Positions 6,003 through 8,999 of a stretch of DNA of 8,999 nucleotides are shown here, piece by piece. Made by a program: the position numbers and the translations under genes. Numbering within the stretch: the stretch's first letter is position 1; every line of letters starts with the position of its first letter. Where the stretch lies: positions 1-8,999 of the forward strand of contig CALEZJ010000646.1 of NCBI GenBank assembly GCA_937927885.1, given 5' to 3'. This DNA comes from an uncultured Paracoccaceae bacterium. Lineage in GTDB: Bacteria; Pseudomonadota; Alphaproteobacteria; Rhodobacterales; Rhodobacteraceae. The notes under the pieces were generated by a model. The model worked only from the letters and a program-made list of their open reading frames with translations. It was not told where the DNA came from and did no database searches.

Positions 6003-6884
6003 ATGGTCAACACGCGTATCTTGCAGCAAAGGCTGGGCTGGCGCGCCCCCGGGGACGGGACCGAGGCGCAGCCCCCGGCCGCCGCGGCGGCGCATCGCCC
6101 GATCCTGCAAGGGCGCATCGATCCCGGCACGCGGGGCCCGCTGGCCCGGCCAGCCCGCGCCGCCGCCATGGAAGAACTGTGGGAGTCGCTGCCGGAGGCG
6201 GGTCTGGACCTGCGGCAGATGTCGCGGGGCCGCGCCTCGCCCGGGTTCGACCGCGATTCGGCGGCCGGGGCGGCGATGGACCAGTTGCGCGGGCAGATCC
6301 TGCGGGTGCTGAAGGACAAGGGCTGGCGCCGGGTCGGCATCACCTCGGCCGGGCGGGGTGCGGGGCGCAGCTTTGTCGCGGCGGCGCTGGCGGCCAGCAT
6401 CGCGCGGCTGGAAAGCCTGCGGGTTCTGCTGGTCGACACCGATCTGGAGGCGCCGGGGCTGTCGGCCCTGCTGGGCATTCCGGCGCTGGGCGGGCTCGAT
6501 GACGTGCTGTCCGGACTGACCCCGCCCCTGTCGCGGGTGCTGCGGGTGGGGCCGTCGCTGGCGCTGGCGCTGAACGACACGCCGGTGCCCGAAGCGACCG
6601 AACGCATGATGACCCCCGATGCCATCCTGGCCCTGCGCGCGCTGGTCGACGGGCTTGGCCCCGATGTGGTGATCCACGACCTGCCGCCGCTGGTCGGCCA
6701 CACGCTGACCCAGGCGCTGTTGCCGCAACTGGACGCGGTGCTGCTGGTGGCCGATGGCACCCGCACCACCGCCGCCGACATCCTGGCCTGCGAGCGCCTG
6801 CTGGAAGGTCAGGTGCCGATGCTGGGGGTGATCCTGAACAAGTCCGAAGACCGCGATCCGCGCATCGCGGCGCGGCGGCGCTGA
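6003..6884 (+). CDS. BY-kinase-like P-loop ATPase (CpsD/ExoP-C type), degenerate Walker A and no tyrosine
   Basis: The 293-residue product has an N-terminal stretch of about 85 residues rich in Ala, Pro, Gly and Arg, probably disordered. AMDQLRGQILRVLKDKGWRRVGITS (91-115) follows, the usual lead-in of the CpsD/ExoP ATPase domain. The Walker A position reads TSAGRGAGRSF (114-124): Arg122 stands where the family has the invariant Lys. Walker A' is VLLVDTDLEAPG (141-152), with both aspartates. Walker B is DVVIHDLPPL (221-230). The family normally carries a C-terminal tyrosine cluster that is autophosphorylated. Here the C-terminus is SEDRDPRIAARRR and the whole protein contains no tyrosine, so autophosphorylation on tyrosine is impossible. 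It may act as a nucleotide-sensing or purely structural partner of the co-polymerase encoded 12 bp downstream. A MinD/ParA-like ATPase is the alternative label, but the A' motif and the neighbour favour the BY-kinase group. Confidence 0.82.
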   Translation: MVNTRILQQRLGWRAPGDGTEAQPPAAAAAHRPILQGRIDPGTRGPLARPARAAAMEELWESLPEAGLDLRQMSRGRASPGFDRDSAAGAAMDQLRGQILRVLKDKGWRRVGITSAGRGAGRSFVAAALAASIARLESLRVLLVDTDLEAPGLSALLGIPALGGLDDVLSGLTPPLSRVLRVGPSLALALNDTPVPEATERMMTPDAILALRALVDGLGPDVVIHDLPPLVGHTLTQALLPQLDAVLLVADGTRTTAADILACERLLEGQVPMLGVILNKSEDRDPRIAARRR

Positions 6885-6886
6885 GC

Positions 6887-6891
6887 GGAGG
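6887..6891 (+). promoter_or_regulatory. Strong ribosome binding site of the co-polymerase gene
   Basis: GGAGG lies 5 nt before the ATG at 6897, inside the 12 bp gap after the ATPase stop codon. It fixes the start and supports co-transcription with independent, efficient initiation. Confidence 0.75.
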
Positions 6892-6896
6892 CGCAG

Positions 6897-8198
6897 ATGG
6901 GACCGATCCAGACCCTGCACGAGGTGAAAAGCTGGCTGCGCCGCCGCTGGCGGCTGATCGCGCTGACCACGCTGGTGGGCATTCTGGGCGGCGTGCTGGC
7001 CGCCTTGCAGACGCCCCGCATCTATGGCGCCAGCGCGGTGATCCAGGTCATCAACCCGGTGATCGTGGCAACCGAGGGGGGCTCGGCCGCGACGCCGGAT
7101 GTCACGCGCCGGGTGCAGATGATCGAACAGCGGCTGATGTCGCGCGAATCGCTGCTGGAACTGGCCCAGCGCCACGATCTGTTCGCCGACATGCCGATCA
7201 GCCCGTCGGAACAGGTTGCGCTGATGCGCCAGTCCTTCAGCATCTCGGCGATTGCCGCCGCGCAGCAGGGGTTCGAACGCGATGGCTCGCTGTCGGCGCT
7301 GATCGTCTCGGCCTCGGACGGCGACCCGGTCAAGGCGGCGGCGATCGCCAATGACCTTGCCGATGCGCTGGTGCGTGAAAGCGTCGATGCCCGCCAGAGC
7401 AACGCCCAGCAGGCGCTGGCCTTTTTCCGCAGCGAGGAAGAGCGGCTGGCCGAATCGATCCTGGCCCTGGAAGGGGAAATCGCCCGGTTTTCCAGCGAGA
7501 ACGAGGGGTTCCTGCCGGCCGCCATCGCCGTGCGGCGCGAGGAGGGCGGACGGCTGACTGCCGCTCTCCTGGAGGTGCAGCAGGTGCTGAGCGGGTTGCA
7601 GACCGAACTGGCGGCGCAGGATTCCCGATCCGGGCGGGCAGTGACGCAGCGGCGCATCCAGCAACTGAACGACGATATCGGGCAAGCCAATCTGCAGGTG
7701 GCCGTGCTGACCCAGCGCATCGCCGAAATCCAGACCCTGCTGGCGCGGGCCCCGGAATTCGAACAGCAACTGATCGCCATGAACCGGCGGATGGAGCAAT
7801 TGCAGACCCAGTTGACCGCAGCCGCCGAACGCCGCCGCGAGGCCGAACTGGGCGCGCGCATCGAGGTGGACCGGCAATCCGAGCGGTTTGAACTGCTGGA
7901 ACGCGCGCTGGTGCCGGAATACCCCAGCTCGACCAGCCGCAAGAAGGTGGCGCTGATGGGGATCATCGGCGGGCTGGGGCTGGGTATCCTGCTGGCCTAT
8001 GCGCTGGAATGGATGCAGCCCGCGCTGCGCACCGCGCAACGGATGGAGCGCGAGTTGCAATTGCGGCCCGTCATCAGCATTCCCTATTCGATGCCGCTGC
8101 GCGAACGGCGGCGGCGGCAGTGGATCTGGGCCTTTGGTCTGGGGGTGATGCTGGTGGGCGCGGGGATTGCGGCGTCGCTGCTGGGGCTGATCCGGTAA
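6897..8198 (+). CDS. Polysaccharide co-polymerase, Wzz/GumC-type chain-length determinant
   Basis: The 433-residue product has the order expected of a polysaccharide co-polymerase. A short basic cytoplasmic start (KSWLRRRWR) is followed by a first membrane helix at about 20-37. Then comes a long periplasmic part with VIQVINPVI (48-56), DGDPVKAAAIANDLADALV (141-159) and extended coiled coil (about 165-310, heptad-like LA/EE/QL runs). The pre-membrane segment VPEYPSSTSRKK (339-350) leads into a second helix (351-369). RTAQRMERELQLRPVISIPY (378-397) matches the cytoplasmic tail of GumC-like proteins. A third hydrophobic helix (about 409-430) follows a basic RERRRRQW patch and nearly ends the protein. 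Such proteins oligomerise in the inner membrane and set polymer length with a Wzy polymerase. The kinase domain is absent from the C-terminus, consistent with a split partner encoded just upstream. The downstream gap to the convergent gene is 21 bp. Confidence 0.9.
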   Translation: MGPIQTLHEVKSWLRRRWRLIALTTLVGILGGVLAALQTPRIYGASAVIQVINPVIVATEGGSAATPDVTRRVQMIEQRLMSRESLLELAQRHDLFADMPISPSEQVALMRQSFSISAIAAAQQGFERDGSLSALIVSASDGDPVKAAAIANDLADALVRESVDARQSNAQQALAFFRSEEERLAESILALEGEIARFSSENEGFLPAAIAVRREEGGRLTAALLEVQQVLSGLQTELAAQDSRSGRAVTQRRIQQLNDDIGQANLQVAVLTQRIAEIQTLLARAPEFEQQLIAMNRRMEQLQTQLTAAAERRREAELGARIEVDRQSERFELLERALVPEYPSSTSRKKVALMGIIGGLGLGILLAYALEWMQPALRTAQRMERELQLRPVISIPYSMPLRERRRRQWIWAFGLGVMLVGAGIAASLLGLIR

Positions 8199-8219
8199 GG
8201 GAGCGCTGCCGGCCGGGCA

Positions 8220-8999
8220 TCAGGCAGGGAGCAGCAGCAGTTCGGCGGTGATGCAGATGCCATTGGCGCCGGGTTGCAGCGGTCCTTCGTGGAGGGTGCC
8301 GTCCAGCGTGACGATCCGGGCGGAAAGGCTGGCCTTGCCGTTGGTGATTGTCCCCTCGGTCAGCAGGATTTCGGTGGCAAAGCTGTCGATCGGAGGCTGG
8401 CCGATGAGCCGGGGATGCACCAGCGAGCCAAGGCCGAGCACGCGCGCGTCACCCAGCCCGATCGAGGCGGCGAGCGCTTCGAGGGACCCGGTGATGTCCT
8501 GATTGGGCCGCAGCGTGACCAGCGCGCCGGGACCCGCGGGACCCGTGGCGACAGGCTGGAACAGGGGAAAGCGGGTCTCGGGATCCTCGACGACGTCGAG
8601 CCGGGCGCCACGGATCGCCCAGCCGCGCGCCGGGGTGGGGCGCGACAGGCGGCTTTCCAGCGGAAGGATATGGCCCATGCGCGGGCCGTCCCAGCCCGGG
8701 GCGTCAAAGGTGCCATGCCCGTGCAGCCAGGGCGCGCCTTGCTTGCGGCCCGCGTGAAGGCCCAGATGGCGGATGTGTCCGGCACCCATCCGGTAGGGAC
8801 CCGCATACCAGGCGGCATGCGCGCCGGTGGGATCGGGGCCGGGAACGACGAAATCCAGCGTGCCGAGAGCCGCATTTTCGATCTCCAGCCAGCCGCCATC
8901 GAACCCGGCCAGCGCCAGGGCGACCGATTGCGCCAGCGTTTCGGCCACGGGCAGGATCAGATCGACCGGCGTTGCGTGGCAGGGCCGGGTGGCCCAGCG
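8220..8999 (-). CDS. Tandem PPC/DUF296-domain protein, N-terminus beyond right edge
   Basis: The reverse frame is open from the window edge (codon at 8999-8997) to TGA at 8222-8220, giving 259 visible residues. A GTG at 8948 could start it, but in-frame sequence upstream (ATPVDLILPVAETLAQ) reads as the first strand and helix of the domain, so the true start is probably outside. The first PPC domain (visible residues about 10-120) contains APWLHGHGTFDAPGW and RMGHILPLES, with H93, H95 and H110 matching the family's conserved histidines. DPETRFPLFQPV (139-150) links to a second PPC domain (about 157-256), with LRPNQDITGSLEALA, VLGLGSLV and EILLTEGTITNG. There the three histidine positions are Ser226, Arg228 and Pro240. 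PPC domains form trimers. Plant versions act with AT-hooks in DNA binding, but the role of bacterial ones is not established. The gene faces the co-polymerase gene and is probably unrelated to polysaccharide synthesis. Confidence 0.8.
   Translation of the reverse strand, partial: RWATRPCHATPVDLILPVAETLAQSVALALAGFDGGWLEIENAALGTLDFVVPGPDPTGAHAAWYAGPYRMGAGHIRHLGLHAGRKQGAPWLHGHGTFDAPGWDGPRMGHILPLESRLSRPTPARGWAIRGARLDVVEDPETRFPLFQPVATGPAGPGALVTLRPNQDITGSLEALAASIGLGDARVLGLGSLVHPRLIGQPPIDSFATEILLTEGTITNGKASLSARIVTLDGTLHEGPLQPGANGICITAELLLLPA

Noticed and set aside
5925..8060. Reverse-strand open frame of 711 codons spanning the ATPase and co-polymerase genes
   Set aside because: It is unusually long but crosses two well-supported genes and an intergenic gap, and its His/Gln/Arg/Gly-rich product has no recognisable fold.
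8199..8219. TGCC-GGCCG-GGCA hairpin between the convergent co-polymerase and PPC genes as a terminator
   Set aside because: The stem is only 4 bp, it overlaps the PPC stop codon region and no T-run follows on either strand.

Overview
The window is GC-rich coding DNA, and every gene has strong GC bias at third codon positions. The protein types and this codon style suggest an alphaproteobacterium, most likely Rhodobacterales (Paracoccus/Rhodobacter-like). That placement is inferred from sequence style, not from a marker gene. Most of the window looks like part of a cell-surface polysaccharide (exopolysaccharide, EPS) locus of the Wzx/Wzy type. No initiating sugar-phosphate transferase, Wzy polymerase or outer-membrane export protein is visible, so the locus must continue outside the window or be split.

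Layout: (1) 1-569 (-), the N-terminal 189 residues of a likely glycosyltransferase running off the left edge. (2) 570-670, a divergent intergenic region. (3) 671-2371 (+), a secreted clan GH-A-like glycoside hydrolase, coupled by an ATGA overlap to (4) 2368-3198 (+), a family 2 glycosyltransferase. (5) 3171-4391 (-), a family 4 glycosyltransferase whose 3' end overlaps the previous gene by 28 bp. (6) 4392-4555, a second divergent region. (7) 4556-5911 (+), a Wzx-type flippase. (8) 5912-6002, a third intergenic region. (9) 6003-6884 (+), a P-loop ATPase related to bacterial tyrosine kinases (BY-kinases), followed 12 bp later by (10) 6897-8198 (+), a Wzz/GumC-type polysaccharide co-polymerase. 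(11) 8220-8999 (-), a two-domain PPC/DUF296 protein running off the right edge. It converges on the co-polymerase gene and is probably not part of the EPS pathway.

How they may work together: the glycosyltransferases build a lipid-linked repeat unit and the flippase moves it across the inner membrane. The co-polymerase and its ATPase partner control chain length and export. The secreted hydrolase would trim or release polymer, as PslG does in the Pseudomonas Psl locus.

The most notable points are three. The BY-kinase-like protein has arginine in place of the Walker A lysine and contains no tyrosine. A CCYRAATTGTC-like word recurs in all three promoter-bearing intergenic regions, 33-42 bp upstream of three start codons. 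The second PPC domain of the right-hand protein has lost the histidines kept in the first. No tRNA, rRNA, CRISPR array, insertion sequence or convincing terminator was seen.
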